64,000 nucleotides of DNA from Trogon surrucura (Eukaryota > Chordata > Aves > Trogoniformes > Trogonidae): assembly GCA_020746105.1 (NCBI GenBank), contig CM036626.1:11488001-11552000 (forward strand). Reading direction: 5' to 3'. Positions 28,301-42,375 of this stretch are shown in pieces. Under the pieces are notes generated by a model. The model ran no database searches, had not been told where the DNA came from, and was given only the letters and a program-made list of their open reading frames with translations. Numbering within the stretch: the first letter of the stretch is position 1; the number at the start of each line of letters is the position of its first letter. Position numbers and translations under genes: made by a program.

Positions 28301-31300
28301 TTAAGAGAATCCAGATTACTGGGGCTTTAACTAATTTCAATAAGCTGCTCGTGCTCTCCAGTTGGGAGCTGTCAGTCCATCTCAGCACAGAGGACTATTT
28401 CTGAAGGTTTCAAGTGCTCTTCAAATATAGGAAAAAAACATTTCCTGCCAGCTGTACTTTAAATTGGGCCATAAAGCTTTACATTTAAAAACAATTGTGA
28501 AACATGACTCAGACAAGATGCCCTTAGGGCTGCAAATGAAAGAGAACAGCAGCTTTGCCATCAGCTTTGATGAGCACTCAGCTATACATCTGTAGCCCTA
28601 CACTTCTGTCAAATATTTATACCTCCTTGAGAGAGAGAGGGAGCATTCTACCTAGAAAGAAAAATGTGTGTAGTGCTCACACTCTCATTCTGGATCTGTG
28701 CTCATGTCAGAAACAAAGATGCAATTGCCCATTCTTCAAACACTTGTCCTTGAAAATTAGGGAGAGAGGAAACTCAAACAACAGTGTTAAGGTTAATATT
28801 CAGAGAAGTAAACAGAACTGAGGAGGCTTCTACTGCTGCAAAAACAACTGGTCAAAACGTCATCTGACATTAAATGGCATACCTGCAGCGAATTCAGAAA
28901 GGGGATATTGATTTACATCAGCTAAGAAGTAATCCCAGAACAAGCCTGTAAAATAAGACAGGCATTCAGGGGAATTTTTGGGTCCTTTAAGTCTGGAAAA
29001 GGTCCAAAAAGAAAGGACCTTCTAGCCAGAAGTTGTATTTGAAAGGCACAGAAAAGAAGCAGCTGAGATCAGTCACGGTGCTGTGTACAAGCACATGCTG
29101 GAAGATGGGCACAGATGAGCACTGTCCTTCCATTAAAGTCAGCTCATATTGCACCTCAGATGCTCCACCAGTACACAGCACGTTGAGAGCACGCACATTT
29201 GTGTGCCAGAATTACATCGTGTACAATAACTCATCAAGAAGAACAAACGACTCTGTTTGCTTTCTTAAAACAACATCACTGAATGGCTTAGTGTATGTCA
29301 GAGGAGGGCAAAAAAATTTAAGGTTTGTTGGTTGGGGTTTTTTATTTATTTTTTTTAGCAGTGCGCAAGAGCCGATGGATTGGGACGGGGTTGTGCAAGG
29401 ATTGCATTAAACCTTGTGGTACATTTCCAAGCCTTGTTTGTCTGAACAATTGACTCCAAGCACAGACACTTATCAATAGAAACCTAAGCAAATTTCAGGA
29501 CAAGCTTCATTTTACTATTTTTTTTCCCCCCACTGACTTGAACATCAAGGTCTTCCAGGGCTTCAGTTGCTGTAGCAACAGGAAGGAACTCATTAAATGA
29601 TCAACCTAAAGGCCAAAGCTATCAGAGTTGAAATGACCAAAAGTTAATATTTAACCTAAATCCTCTTATTTGTTTAAAAATATTAGCTCACTTTGTATTA
29701 GCAGTTTACTCATGGAGCTACTTCAGAAATAGTTGTAGAAGCATGAGACCTCTGAAATTTTCATACATGTCCCAAAGAGTGTCCAGTTCCTCAGTGGGGC
29801 AGGCTCCGACAGCTGTCTCCTAGCAGCAATCTTGCAACAACATACTTATGTAGACGCAATGGGAAATATCTCTCTAACAGTCACTTAATGCACACGTGTA
29901 AGCATGTAGTTTTTAATCATTTCCACAACTTAACAGCACTATATGTTATTTTGGTTTAAGAGCTAAGGTGAATGAGCATGATCTATTTTAGCCTCATTAG
30001 ATTCTGTCCTTTGGACAACTGTTCCAAGGGCGAGTTATGCTTTGCCTTGGGCCCAGCAGGCAGAACCAAATGGAAACAGATTGCTGCAGAAAAACTATGA
30101 CCCATTCCCTACTATTGCTTAAACATGTCTAGCCTCCCTCACTGCCGTTTCAAGTGTCTGGCAGTCCACTCTTCCCACAGTTTTCAATATTAACTCCTAT
30201 TTTTCATCAATGAAATAACATCTGTGGACAGCCAGGGAGACCTATTAACTGGGGCTATTTTATGCTTGTACGCCAGTAAAACAAGGACACACTAAGGAAG
30301 GACTTGGTCCAGCTTCTACTTTAGTACCGTTAAAGAAATACATCTTCAGTACACGGATGCCAAGGGACCTCAGTAGACCGTTCCTTTCAGTAATTTCCTG
30401 TGGCTATGATATGGCCAGGCTAGGTCCCACACCTCTCTTACAACACTCATCCCAAATGAATGTAACTTTTAATGAAAATACTAGGAAGAAAAATGCCTAT
30501 TTCCTACTACCAGTCCAAAGAAGGGTTTTATCTGCCCTGGAAATGCTCCTCTGCCTGCAGTTTCTTTCTGCAATACCTCATTGAAGGTAGTAGCTGCTGA
30601 CAGAAAACATGTGAATGCAACCAGAATGTATCCGTAATAATTTGTGAAGCATGTCCTGTCTTAAGACAAAAGCAGAGTTTCTCTAGGAGGGATAAGGGAT
30701 GGCAAATCTTTTTCACATGATTTCTCTAGGCTATTCAAGGCTTTTTAATATACAAAAGAAACGCCAGTTCACTGCCATTTATGACCTAATTAAATATTTT
30801 GTGATTACGATTAAACAGCAGATCCCAGGCAGAAAACGCAGGTCATGCAGCAACATATACACCACTGAATCACAGCACTTTCTAGTACTTCTTATCCTTC
30901 TTCTCCTAGATATTAAACCCAGAGTTAAGACCATGCCACTAATTCAAACACTGAAGTTTTGCACATCATTAGTCAGCAAAATTACAATGTAAAATAAAGT
31001 TGTGAAGCACAATTATGTTGCTCAACAGCTTCATAAAACCAATCTTTATTGCCACAGCTGATGGAGTGAGGGGCCCAAAGCTTTATAAACAAGTTAGGGA
31101 AGCCAGGCCTGGGTACAACTGCCTCTTACGGGCTCAGATAATCTCTGGTGTGAACCTGGCATCTCCATTACACCACTGCAGCTGGAGACAGTTAGATGGG
31201 AGGCTTTGTCTTAGTCCAATGCAAGACTCTTTGTTTAATTATAAAGAGGTATCATCCTTAATTGAACCATCAGGTCTCTTGCAGAGCTAGAAAACAGCAT

Positions 31301-33224
31301 GAAAAGACCCAAGACACCCACCACATAGCCCCAAATCTGGCCACCATCTTAACATGTCCCAGTTAGGCAGTACTTTGCTTGGGGTTGTTTGTTGGTTGTG
31401 TTGTGGGGGTTTTTGTTATCCTTTTGCCCCCATTTCAGCATGTTTCAGCTGATCCTGTGAGGGAACAGAAATAGCAGTGTGGGTCAGAGAGCTGTATGCC
31501 ACAGCTTGCAAAGAAGAATGGGAAGGCAAGAAAAGGAGCCATCCCAATGGGTGCATCCACCTGGAGTCTTTTTAACTACCCTCGCTTCACAGCACATGAA
31601 TGACACTTGTCATCAGGACACCCCGATCTTCCCTTCCCAGAGACCTTATGCCAGACCCTGGCATACCCTGGGCACACTCTTCCTCCAGCTTCCTCCTTGG
31701 AAGGGAGGTCCTTTACACCCATATTACAGTTCTGCCAATAAATGATCGTGAACCCAACGAGGAGAGGTTTGTCTTGAATCACGTCTACATTGATGCTGTG
31801 AAAGAACTCCTCTGCAAATCGTTACAGATATTTCTGCAAGGGTAAGGATTAGAGCAAGTGCTGAGCCATTCCAATGAACAGCCCTCCAAGCAGTAAAGCC
31901 TTGAAAAAAAATACAAAACCAAAATACACGCACTAAAGCTCAGCTTTGCTGTTGCACTATCTCCTGGCTCCTTTCTGAAGTTAAACTCCAAGGAGGAAGT
32001 GCAGTTGGACTTTACACACACATGGTCAGCATGGAGAGGCTGGGAAGGATGTCTGCATGTCCCTTCTCTCAAATACTCCCCCTGTACCGTACAACTACAA
32101 TCTGCAGATCTGCAGCTGTCAGAGAGGTGTCTCTCTCTCTGCTTGGTAATCTGAGGCTCTGCAAGCGAGCAGTAGCCGCTTGCCTTGCCTGCCTTCCTAA
32201 GGCAACACTTGCTCAGCAAACACAAATATGTTTACTGTGGAAACTTTGTACTTGCCTTACTGCCCTCACTCTTTGCCAGGTGTTTTTTCTTTTTATACCC
32301 GCAGGAGATGTGGAGCCATGTTCTAATATAGAAGTATAGATTCATGTGCATGTGTTTATTAATAAACAGTTGGGCCAATCCATTCACTTACTGCCTCATT
32401 TGAGTGATTTATTTGGTTATTTTTAGACCCGTTAGACATACAGACTCAAAGAGGCAACATCAGGGACTGACTATTATAATATAATAAAGCTACATTCACA
32501 TACTAGTTCTTCTGGAGAGAAAAGACAAGAAGATATGCAGCTACAAGCAGCACCCAGCACCAGTCAGTCCTAAACTGTTATGGGCCCTCCAAGAGGTTTC
32601 GCTCCGGCAAGACTCTTGCTGGTTCCTGGGCCTTGTCTCTCTCCGAAAATTGCACTGAGCCTCCCCAAGGTGGCTGCCATGGGTTTCTGACCCCTCTCGG
32701 GATGCAGACACAGCTGAACAGGCACTTTCACTGTTCCTAGCATCCTCATGCTACCCTGTTGCAATAAGTAGAGTTGATTGTCAACTTCAGCCAAATAAGC
32801 AAGCATAAATGCCAGTAAAAGAAAACATTGCATAGGTCCCTCATCTGGAAATTATTTTTGTTTGTATTTATGTTCCCACATGTTGTCAGGGTGATGTCTG
32901 GGCTCAAGCCCACATGTGGAAAAATCTGGTCTGTGCCCCGTACTAGGAAATTCTCTAGCTCAGAGGCTAAACTGTGTTTGCTCCTCCTCGTCTCACAAAA
33001 AAACAGCCTGGATGCCTGGTTTCATGGTTCAGAGCACAGCCTCTTTTATACAGAGAAGAGTAAAATAAAGAATTGAACGGAGGTTTATTTTTACACTACG
33101 ACACAGGAGCAGGGAGAACCCTTCTCTTCTGCACCAAGACAGGAAAAAGAACAGGTCCAGAAAGAAGCACGATCCTCTGAGTCACATTTTTTGGCACAGT
33201 CCAGGCCCAGCCACCTGAACTGAA

Positions 33225-33660
33225 CCAGGCACCTGTCCTACAGCCCCCCGAGCAACACCAAACACAACGAGGACCCTAACCTCAGACACCTCTAACAGGT
33301 ATCAGTCCTGCAGATACCTCCTAGCCAAGCACAGTTCGTCATCACCTAGGCCCAAACACCAGCAAACAGCCTTTAGCCATCAGCCCCAAGCCTCTTCCAC
33401 CCTTGAATTGAACCTCTTTGTTAAGAAAAACAAAAACAACAAATCCCCTCCAAAAAAAACCCACCCCAAACCAAAAGGTTCAGCCACATAAATCACAGCA
33501 TCCTCAACACAGTACCTGCTGATGGTACATTGCTTGAAACATCTCACTACACAGACTAGCTGATTCTGCTGTAGACCCCCTCCTTGATAACTCACCAAAG
33601 GCAGCTGCACCCAAACAACCTTAATAACCACGTCTTCACCACCCCACCCATTCACCTGAG
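33225..33660. repeat. Strand-asymmetric, G-poor A/C-rich tract
   Basis: For more than 400 bp the plus strand is dominated by A and C with very few G, including a segment of mixed C and A runs at 33,427-33,475. No period is obvious and no element is recognised. It may be an undescribed repeat or a transcription-linked compositional skew. Confidence 0.5.
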
Positions 33661-34051
33661 CTCTACCCTTTATGGGAGCTTGGAGAGGCCCTCAGCTGAG
33701 ACCTCTGATTAGCCCCAGACACAGGTGAAACTCCCAGTTACCTCCCAGATGGATCCATCAAGCAAAATCATTAACCCTGAGTAGAAAGTGAGGCTGAAGC
33801 TCATGGCTCCGACAAATTCAGTAAGACTTTAACCCACGCTGATAGAGCTGAGATTTCACCTGGGTGAGAGCCCTTTTGTTGTCTTGGTCTCTGCACCCAG
33901 AGCCCAAACAGGAGAGGCCCTGAATCCAACCTGGCAGCCACAGGCTCACGAGTGAAATGTGAAGCAGGATGTCAAAAGTTGCAAATCATGTTTCCATCTC
34001 TGCCAAGAAGGTTCACTTCTGTCCTTGTGCCCATCCAAAAACTGAGCTAAT

Positions 34052-34222
34052 ATCACCAAACCACAGAATGGCTGGAGGGACCTCCAGAGACCATCTAGTC
34101 CAAATCCCCCCACTAAGGCAGGATCACCTAGAGCACTTTAACCAGGATTGCATCCAGGCAGGATTTGAATATTTCCAGAGTAAAGGAGTTTTTCTTCATG
34201 TTTAGATGGTGCTTCCTCCGGA
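34052..34222 (-). mobile_element. CR1 LINE, truncated 3' end
   Basis: The plus strand shows the antisense CR1 3' end: CACAGAATGGCTGGAGGGAC, then CCATCTAGTCC, AGGATCACCTAGAGCA, and AAGGAGTTTTTCTTCATGTT. This is the most common avian retrotransposon and copies are normally 5'-truncated, as here. Confidence 0.85.
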
Positions 34223-37200
34223 GGGGAACAGCAAATGGCTTTTATCATATAGTTGCATTTAGAGCTTGCAGCCATGGGACTCTGAGGTGGATATTTTGCA
34301 AAGACACGCAGGAAACTGTGGACATTGTCCTATGAAAACATCTTTGAACACAGAAGTTCACTGTTCCAGTGAGTTGTTCATGCTTTGGTCATAAAAATCA
34401 CATTTCTGCAGTTGCTAAAAAATGAAGGAAAGGTAAACTTCAAAGAGAACAAATGAGGTTTAAACAAAACCACATAATTTTTGAAATTTGCATTTGACAC
34501 ACAAAATGCATAAAAATCTTCTACAAAAACTGAAAAATATGAAATTCATTTGACAGAAATATTTTGACTGGTGGAAGACCTTGAACTAGGAGAGAGGAGG
34601 TGCCAACAGTGGAGACAAGTGGGTTGCAGAGATCCCTCCCCTACATTTGCACCCCATTGTCCCAGGGTCCTCTGTTAATGCAGACACAGATGTGGCCTCA
34701 TGAGGGATCTTAAGTGACAACCTAAGAGAAGATTCCACTTTCCACTCCTTGTTCTCTCTGCATAGCTGTGTCACTGCAGCAAGTGCAGGAATAGCACTTC
34801 ACTTAAATAACCCCCCCAGCTGGCTGCAATGTTTTGCACTGGAGCCTTTATTTGCCTTTAACATTAGCTCATCAATACAGTCTTTCCAGTAAAATCACAA
34901 CATCCTCAGTTGACAAGGGGAATCTCCACAAAAAGAAAACAAGAAGGAGCATCATGTCTAAACACCCAGCACTGGCAAGTCCAGGCATCAGACAACCACA
35001 GTGAAGGGCTAATCCAGCAGGTCTGGGAACTGAACCAGCACAACCAGTATCCCCAGTGACTGCTTGCCATTGCATTAGCAATTCTGCTGTCTCTCTTGCA
35101 CCCTTGCTCCCTCACATCTTCTGGTGAATGCTTTCCTTTTTTTTTTTTCTGGACAACCCCAGATGTGTTTTCTTTGTCCTGCACATCTTGTTAAACTGCC
35201 AGCTGACTCAGGCTCTCTCTTGCTCTGCAAATATACTGCATTTATGACACAGAGACTATTTATGAGGTTTCTCTGGCATGCACCTGCTTAGCCACTATAA
35301 GGCAGGTAGAAAACCCTCTCTCAAAGGCACATCACTCTAGCTAGTGAGTTGTTATTTTCGATCCAATAAACTGCCTTAAAAGTAATAATTAGAGCTTATC
35401 ACAATGAAGAGTAGAGTTTATTAAATCCCACACAAATGATCCAGTTGCAGAAATTGAATGAGAGATCAGAATAAACAGCAGAGATTACATTGGACCAGAT
35501 TTTTTGTACTAACTTTCAAAATGGGCACTCTTATGCAATCTAAGCTGTTTGCGTTAATAGATAACAGCTAGTGCATCAGCAGCTGGTCATTTTATTTAAA
35601 ACAAATGTGCTTGAGAAGAGTAAGCAGAAAGTATCAAAGTTAAGGAAAGAAGGAAAGATTGTAGATAAATGTATAGAAAAGCACTGCAAGGTGCAAGCTG
35701 GATTTTAGTGCAAGGAAACCACTGAAGCTGCTAGCAGCCCCCTTTTGATCACACCATAAGGATGAAGTCTTAAGCTGTGTGAAAGTGTTTTGTTGAGTGA
35801 TAAAGTCAGAAAAAAAGAAAAAAGATGAAGTTGAATTTCTTGCTACTTACTGTGGGACCAAACGTGGTGCTCCCAGAAAATGAGGACCATAAATTCATCT
35901 GCAGAGCTCACTAAAGGCCACAAGCAGATATAGACAGGTTGTTCCCCTGCTGCTCCCAAGGTTCTGCACCAGCTATGAGGGCCACAGCACATCTGCACCA
36001 GCATCACTCATGCTACATCATCAAAATGGACACATTTTTCGTACCTTGTGCTTGACCTCATGCCGGCTGTAAGCCTATCCAGAGGGCTAAAAAGCATCCC
36101 CACTAATCGGCTGGAGTGCTTCAGTTAACTGCACCTACACACCAGTGTGTACACATCTCAAAATCCCATCAAATGATTAAGCTGTGACTAACACCTGGGT
36201 CTGAAAAGGAATTGGTACATTTGGGTTTTCTCGACACCTCTGCCAGCTCCCCAAGAACTCTTGGTCAAATCATTTAAATCTCTTTTCTGATTTTGCACAA
36301 TGAAGGTGGCAACTGCTCTTGAAGGGGTTTGAAAGTCTTAATTCCCCAGTGGGAAACATGTTCTGCTCCTCACATGGAAGATGCTAGAGAAGTGCCAAAT
36401 ATTATTACTAATTAGCACAGCCAACTTGTTTCGCTGAGATTACCATGAAAATGCAGGAGCAAAACCAGGAAGGTGGCTCCAGCTCTCCCTGGATTCATGG
36501 CCCTCCAGCCAACAGGGATCTGTCACAGGGTATCAGGTAACTCACATGAAGTCATCAGGACCAATTCTAATTTGCTAATCATTCTTTTAGGCGTGAACAG
36601 ATTGATTCACATTAAACTTCCATGTGCAAACCTGGATTATCCACAAGGCAGTGCCAGTGATACTGAGAGAGCAGTAAGTACTCGGGCCAGTGCTTGAGAA
36701 GGGCTGTCATGAGCTTCAGCACCACATAAAATCCACACTCTCTTGAAGGCAAATGTCTTACTAACGCGTGTTTGTTTATCAGCTGTTGGAATACCCTGTG
36801 AGCAGACTAAAGGTCCCAGGTGGCAGGTAAATGAACACCCTCCAGTTGTGCCATTAATTCCTAGGAAACAAGAGGGAGAGTTTATCAACAGACCTGTCAG
36901 CTGCAACTAACTTGATTTTCTGAGAAGAGGACAGATGGCTCATCACCTCGCGCTCCCCTTTCAGCCAACGCTGAGCCTCCCCAGGAGCATCTACCACTTC
37001 CAGAAGGGGCAAATCTGTGCCAGAGGCCATTCCCACATCAGCTGAAGCAGAGGGGGCTCATTTACAGCAAGAGGCTCTCCACATTAGCACTGCTCTGAGA
37101 CGCCCCATGCCCACGTTTCAGCTTTGTGGTGCCACAGTGTCCTAGTCAGACCTGAGAACCTGCATGGCCGAGCTGAGGTCCAGCACAGGCACCGGTCCAC

Positions 37201-40200
37201 GAGACCTCTTGCCATGGCGCTGCTGCCGTCAGCACAGCCCGGGGTGTTTTTCCAGCCGCTCTGGCTGCAGGATGGCTGCTCTGACATAACAAAATTTCCA
37301 AGCCCTTTGCCCTCCCCGATGCGTTATCTGCCACTAGGGACACCAGGTCTGAATGAATCTAGCTCCAGCCAACTCTCTAAGGTCCAGGACATGTTGTCCA
37401 TGGAAAAACAACGCGCACCAGAGAAACAAAAAGTGAGAGACTACCTGGCTGCTGTTTACAGACTTCTCAGAAAAAAGTCAGCAGTCAACAGCCAAACTCG
37501 AACATTCACGTCACTCCTTCACTTATGGAAGGCAAATTTACTAAATGCCTGGATACTTTTCAGCCCGATCCTGGTATTTGCAACCATAATGTTGGAATAA
37601 CTAGCAAGGCTTAAGCTGGTGCCCGTTGGACTCAGTAGGAGAGGCCGATGCCAGAGGCTTTTTTAGATACAGAACAGTAATTCTTTGTACCTTTCTTTTC
37701 ATGAGCTGCTGGACTCCACCCTCAGTCACATGCAAAACAATTCCTGGATAGATATTTCCACTAAAGATCTCAGAGTGCTTTGTAATCATCGAAGTTCCTG
37801 CTATCTGCGCCATATGGATAAATAATATTTCTGGTCTGGGAAGTGCTGAGACTCACTTGAAGCCACTCCAAGAATCAGCTACAGAGTCAGGAGGAGGAAA
37901 TCAATGTCCTTACACAAGGAAGGGGACCTGGAGGGCCAACAGTGAGCAATTCCAGCCCCTTCTCTCTATGACTGCCCAACTGTCCAAGGCACAACCCTCT
38001 GACTACAATTCACTAAATCCCCTGCCATCAAGCTGCCGTTGCCCCAGAGCACTGTGCACCAGCTGCTCTGAGCCTGGCTGCTAGCTCAGATCACCATCCT
38101 CCTCAAGCCATAAGCAGAGCCCTTCCTGCAAAAAGAGCCTGTCACACTATTTGTGCTGGAAAAGACAAAACAGTGCCTGTTAGGCCATGACTTGCTTCAG
38201 TTTCTGCTCTCCTTCCTCTGCTCCCTTTCAGAAAACTGTAGGTCACATTCACCTCAATTTTCTCTCACTTTCAGGATAGTTACAAATCCAATATGAGGAG
38301 GGGAAGGGTTACCAGATGGGCACCAGTGTGAGCAAGAGGAGATACAGCTTTCCCAACAGTTACTTGTCATTTCTGTATTTCACTCCCATTTTACCTAACA
38401 CTTACTTGCTGCACTTGGCAGAGATGCTCATGATGGCCAGAGCCTTGTCAGATGTTGTTCTAATCCGCAGGATGCCTGACTAGTGATGTGAAGCTCAGAG
38501 AGATGCTGGCCAAGGCACACATGCTCCACAGGGCAGGATGGGAGAGCTGATGATAGGTCTCTGCAACAGACTTTAATGGCCAAGAGCTTCATCCAGCCTT
38601 AGCTCTGTAGGAGTTCAAGTACTTAAATGGGCTTTGAGTCAGCCTAACCACAAAACCATTAGAAAAGTGATTCTTAGGTAGGGAATGCAACAAGAGATAA
38701 AGGATGTGCTCCAGCTCCAGCTAGAGCAGGACCTGCACTGAGCTGGAAGAGCAGATGAAAGCTCAGACCCATAAAACACTGAGCACTGAGAAGCTACAAA
38801 CTTCACGATACAAGATGATTTGACCAGAAGAGTCATTAAGTCCCATCGCTCTAGCTGTATGCAGACACATCCTGGGTGTTAAAGCCAGAGTATTCTTCAC
38901 AATATCTATTTTTCACACACCACACATCTTCAAATATCCACACATCTCAAAAAAATAAAAAAGCAAAAACAAAACTATGGGATAAGAGATCAAAAGCCAC
39001 AAACCCACAGATATCGCAGAAGAAACAAGCAAGGGAAGCCAGGGACCTGCCAGGATCTGAAGTCCTTGCCTTAGCTGGGAGATTTTTTTCCCTGGACAAG
39101 CCATGGCAGTCACTGTCCTTGGCTTGTGCTGAAGTCAGCGGGAGCTCAGCACAACTTATTCTTTAAAAGCAATGTCTGAATAACAAGCAAGCAAAGCATG
39201 GCAATCGCTGAACCGAGTGAATAATGGGTTCCATAGGTGCTGTCAAAAGGGGAGAGGGAAAATCCCAGCTGGCTCCAAACAGCTTTCTATGCGTGCTGGC
39301 AGGTCCTTGGTATTTCTCCCAGATGGGGAAGGCAGGTCTGAGCCAAGTGCCCATGGCACAGCAACCCAGACTTACATAACCCAAGAGACCTGGGGTAATC
39401 ATTAACACTGGCTTACTGCCACCGGCTTTGTGCTGGAGTCACCTGGTTGTTTGGATTAAATGTATAGTGGCCGTTTAGGCAAGGAGAAGGTGCCCAGCAC
39501 AAGAATTTAAGTGGAAACAACACCCCGGGGAGGGTGGGAAGCAGGGGATTGTTGTAAACATCGCAGGGTCTAAACCTGAGCACTCCTCCAGCGAGCCAGA
39601 GTTGCCACCTTTCATTGTACCACCCTGCTCGATTGGCTGGTTTGCCACAGGGGTGCAGTTCCCTGAGTTCCCCCCGCAAAGCGCCAGGAGAAAAATCCCC
39701 CATGTAACACAGGTCAGGAGAGCAGGACCCTTCTCAGGGAGTTTTACCTTGGTGACTCCCAAGTGCAACACACCAGCAGGCGAGCTCACGTTCCTCTCTC
39801 CTTGGCATTCTTTCCAAAAGTAGCCATTATCAGCACAGCCTGACTTTATCTCGTGCCCCGTCTTTACCTTTCTTTGCTTATCTGATGTCTCACGTGTCTT
39901 AGTACTCTTTGCCTCCTATAACCCGCGGTGTGCTATTGACATGTCGTCTGTGCCACTGTCTGGGGCAAAGGAGATTTGGGACTTCTTGGTTCTGTTCCCA
40001 TTTCCCCTCTGCGTTGCTCTGTGGTCTCAGAGGCATCACTCCGCTGCTCTGTGTTTAGCCATGGGTCACAGAAGGCAGGGCACCCGACAAAAATATCACT
40101 TTACTCTTATTCCTTATGCTTAGTCCTTACCTCAAGTACAACCTTCACAGCTGATGGCTCCGCACCTCATAACACTATACCTTCACCACTAGCTCTGATG

Positions 40201-41832
40201 AAGAGACTATAAACAGCTAGAAATTGCCAGTAAAACCTTCTAGAAATACACAGAGATCTTGCAGGCATTCAGAATCAGATCATGACCGTTACATGAAGGC
40301 TCTAGCACTGCACGTGTCCATTCACACCTCAGAAAGCCAATTATCGATGTTTTAAGCCAATGAGACTTAGACGTATGTGTAACGATGCCATGCTGTGCTT
40401 TGCCATGCAGAGTTGCTGAAGCAGGGACATAATAAACTTATCTACAGTTGTGGCATCAAAGCACTCAATTACATGTTCATCTTCAGGTGGGTAAAGAGTA
40501 ATCATGCTTAAGGCAAGACCAGATTTTTCTCATGAATCAGCAAGGCCCAGCAGGCCAGTAATTCCACAAGAAACAAACATAAAAAAATCTCTTTGGGAAA
40601 TTTCTATTTTTTTGGTACAAACCTCTGAAAACATCAGTAATTTTCATGCAGAACCAACGTTCTCTTCACAGCAAATGCAGCCCTACTCTTCTGACCAAAA
40701 TGTGGCAACTTTTACATAAACTTAAGTTTCTTTATAGGTATTAGCCAGAGGGGGGAAAAAAAAAAAAATCCACACTCAGAAACTGTACTTAGAAGGAAAA
40801 AAAAAAAGAAAAAAAAAGAAAAGAAAAGAGAGGATAAATGTTTCATGGAAAATATTCCAGGCTAAAACATAGCTTAGATCTTAGATTTCTGCACTGCCGT
40901 GCTCCAACAGCAGGTATTTTACATTACTCCACTTTAGCTTTAAGTACTGCCTCTTGCAAAAAAACAGCAACTTCTGTCCCGAGTGTCTTGCAGGATGAAT
41001 TGCCCAACATTACAGCAATATCAGAACTCCAAATGAGATGGGGAGGAGACTGAAATGCTGGTTAAAACAAAGCAGCTGGTTTAACGTATGATGTCAACAG
41101 GGTGAGAACAGAAGGGAATCGGAGATCCTCTTGGTGCAGGCTTACTAATTAAGGCATGTTAACAACTAGCACTCTTAAAACAACTGTTCTTAGGACTCTG
41201 GTCTTCAGGCTACAACTCAGGAGGTAACCTGGAGCAAATGGAACTTAGTTTGCCCCATAGGGACTCTCTGGCGAAAAATAATCAGGGGTCTGGAGAGCCC
41301 TGGCTCATCAGCTGGCGGTTTTTTTTTTTTTGCTGGCTGTTCTTCAGCTAGAGACTTTAATCCCTAAATGCCCATTAGTCCCAGAGTGACTCTTGCGGGG
41401 AGAAGATCTGGACCCACTGCACCACTGCTCCCACGGAGACTCAGAAGTGGTTTTAACACCAGCTGTGTTGCTGTTTTCTTCTTCCTGCAGAGGCCAAGCA
41501 ACCAAAAGCACGGTGCCAGAGATATTCCAGCTTGCAGATCACAAGAGCATCATGTTCATGCCTCTGTTGCTACAAATGGGAGCCAATGGCTGTTGCAGAA
41601 CAGGGCGTCTTCTCCTTAGGCCTGAGGCATGCTTTGTACCACAGATCCTCCACATCACTCTTTCAGACATGGGATTTACGGAAGAGCCAACTGAAGCGCC
41701 TTGGCACCAAGACCTCCGCCGTGCCAAGCCTTTCTTTCACAATCTAATCCTGTGACTATTGGCCTTATTGCTTGCTCCTTCCACCCAAGATCGCACAAAT
41801 GTAAATTAAGTCCCCCCGTATCACTATAATGC
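34223..41832. other. Gene-free sequence
   Basis: No gene is recognised. Positions 35,220-35,700 are unique-looking, AT-rich, non-repetitive sequence of the sort often seen in conserved non-coding elements, but conservation cannot be judged here. A 44-nt pure purine tract lies at 40791-40834 and a G/A run at 40,750-40,768. The 158-codon frame at 37124-37600 has no recognised domain. Confidence 0.5.
40791..40834. repeat. Polypurine (A/G) tract, 44 nt
   Basis: An uninterrupted run of purines built from A-runs separated by single G. This is simple sequence capable of triplex or slippage; no associated element is seen. Confidence 0.85.
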
Positions 41833-41973
41833 ATTATTATCCCTGTTTTACAAGAAAGAGAACTGCAGTGCATGCAATTGAGTCCTTTGTCCTGGGTCAC
41901 ACAGTGAGTCACTGTCAGTCTCAAGCAGACTCTGAAGCCCTTCCTCCTTCACGCTAACCACTAGAGCTTGCTC
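41833..41973 (-). mobile_element. MIR-like SINE, antisense
   Basis: In order on the plus strand: TTATTATCCCTGTTTTACAA, GTCCTGGGTCACACAGTGAG, AGACTCTGAAGCCCTT and CTAACCACTAGAGC. These match the antisense of the MIR core and head. Divergence is high, consistent with an ancient amniote SINE. It lies about 0.3 kb beyond the predicted KLF15 poly(A) site. Confidence 0.65.
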
Positions 41974-42294
41974 TTACTTATTTACCACAGTTTTCCTGCA
42001 GCTGCAGACCTGTTCCACAGCCGTCAGAAACCACAGAAGGCATTCGGGTCCCAGTGCAGCTGCCAGGCGAGGCGTGAGGGCTCCGGCGAAGGGAGAGCTG
42101 AAACATCTCGCGCCTCCCGAGAACTTTCTGAGACGATAATAACTTCGGAAGAAAACTGCAGGTCTGTTCCGTCATCTCCCTGTTACCCAGCACCTGAAAA
42201 GTTACATCCAGGTGAATTAAAATCGCAAGCGCTATTGTCCTGATTACAGAGCTGGCTACAAAGGAAATTGATGAATAATCATATCAAGAAGGGA
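41974..42294. other. Spacer between MIR-like SINE and KLF15 3' end
   Basis: About 320 bp with no element recognised. It has a small CpG-containing patch near 42,050-42,140. On the minus strand it begins with the pyrimidine-rich sequence expected just downstream of the KLF15 cleavage site. Confidence 0.5.
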
Positions 42295-42314
42295 TTTAAA
42301 ATTTCCATCTTCAT

Positions 42315-42320
42315 TTTATT
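42315..42320 (-). terminator. KLF15 poly(A) signal AATAAA
   Basis: The plus strand reads TTTATT, so the transcript carries AATAAA. It lies at the distal edge of the AU-rich block and is followed about 40-60 nt downstream by a pyrimidine-rich stretch. A second AATAAA at 42474-42479 could give a transcript about 160 nt shorter. No canonical signal is seen between 42,550 and the stop codon. Confidence 0.65.
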
Positions 42321-42375
42321 GTCAAAGTAAATATATTTTTATGAAGAACAAAAGAAAATATACAGAATTGTAACT

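Larger units (their letters stand above)
20948..34051. other. Gene-free sequence
   Basis: No gene is recognised. It contains an old CR1-like remnant (22146-22330), an A/C-rich patch at 25,430-25,520 and a strongly G-poor tract at 33,225-33,660. Short T or A runs also occur (25,829-25,841; 27,692-27,704; 29,340-29,356). A MIR-like line near 21,030 is too decayed to call. The sequence is CpG-poor throughout. Confidence 0.55.

Noticed and set aside
37124..37600. 158-codon plus-strand frame
   Set aside because: No recognised motif. Composition resembles surrounding non-coding DNA.
1..42000. Exons of the neighbouring gene expected from synteny (ALDH1L1)
   Set aside because: I found no recognisable formyltransferase or aldehyde dehydrogenase segments in the translated frames.
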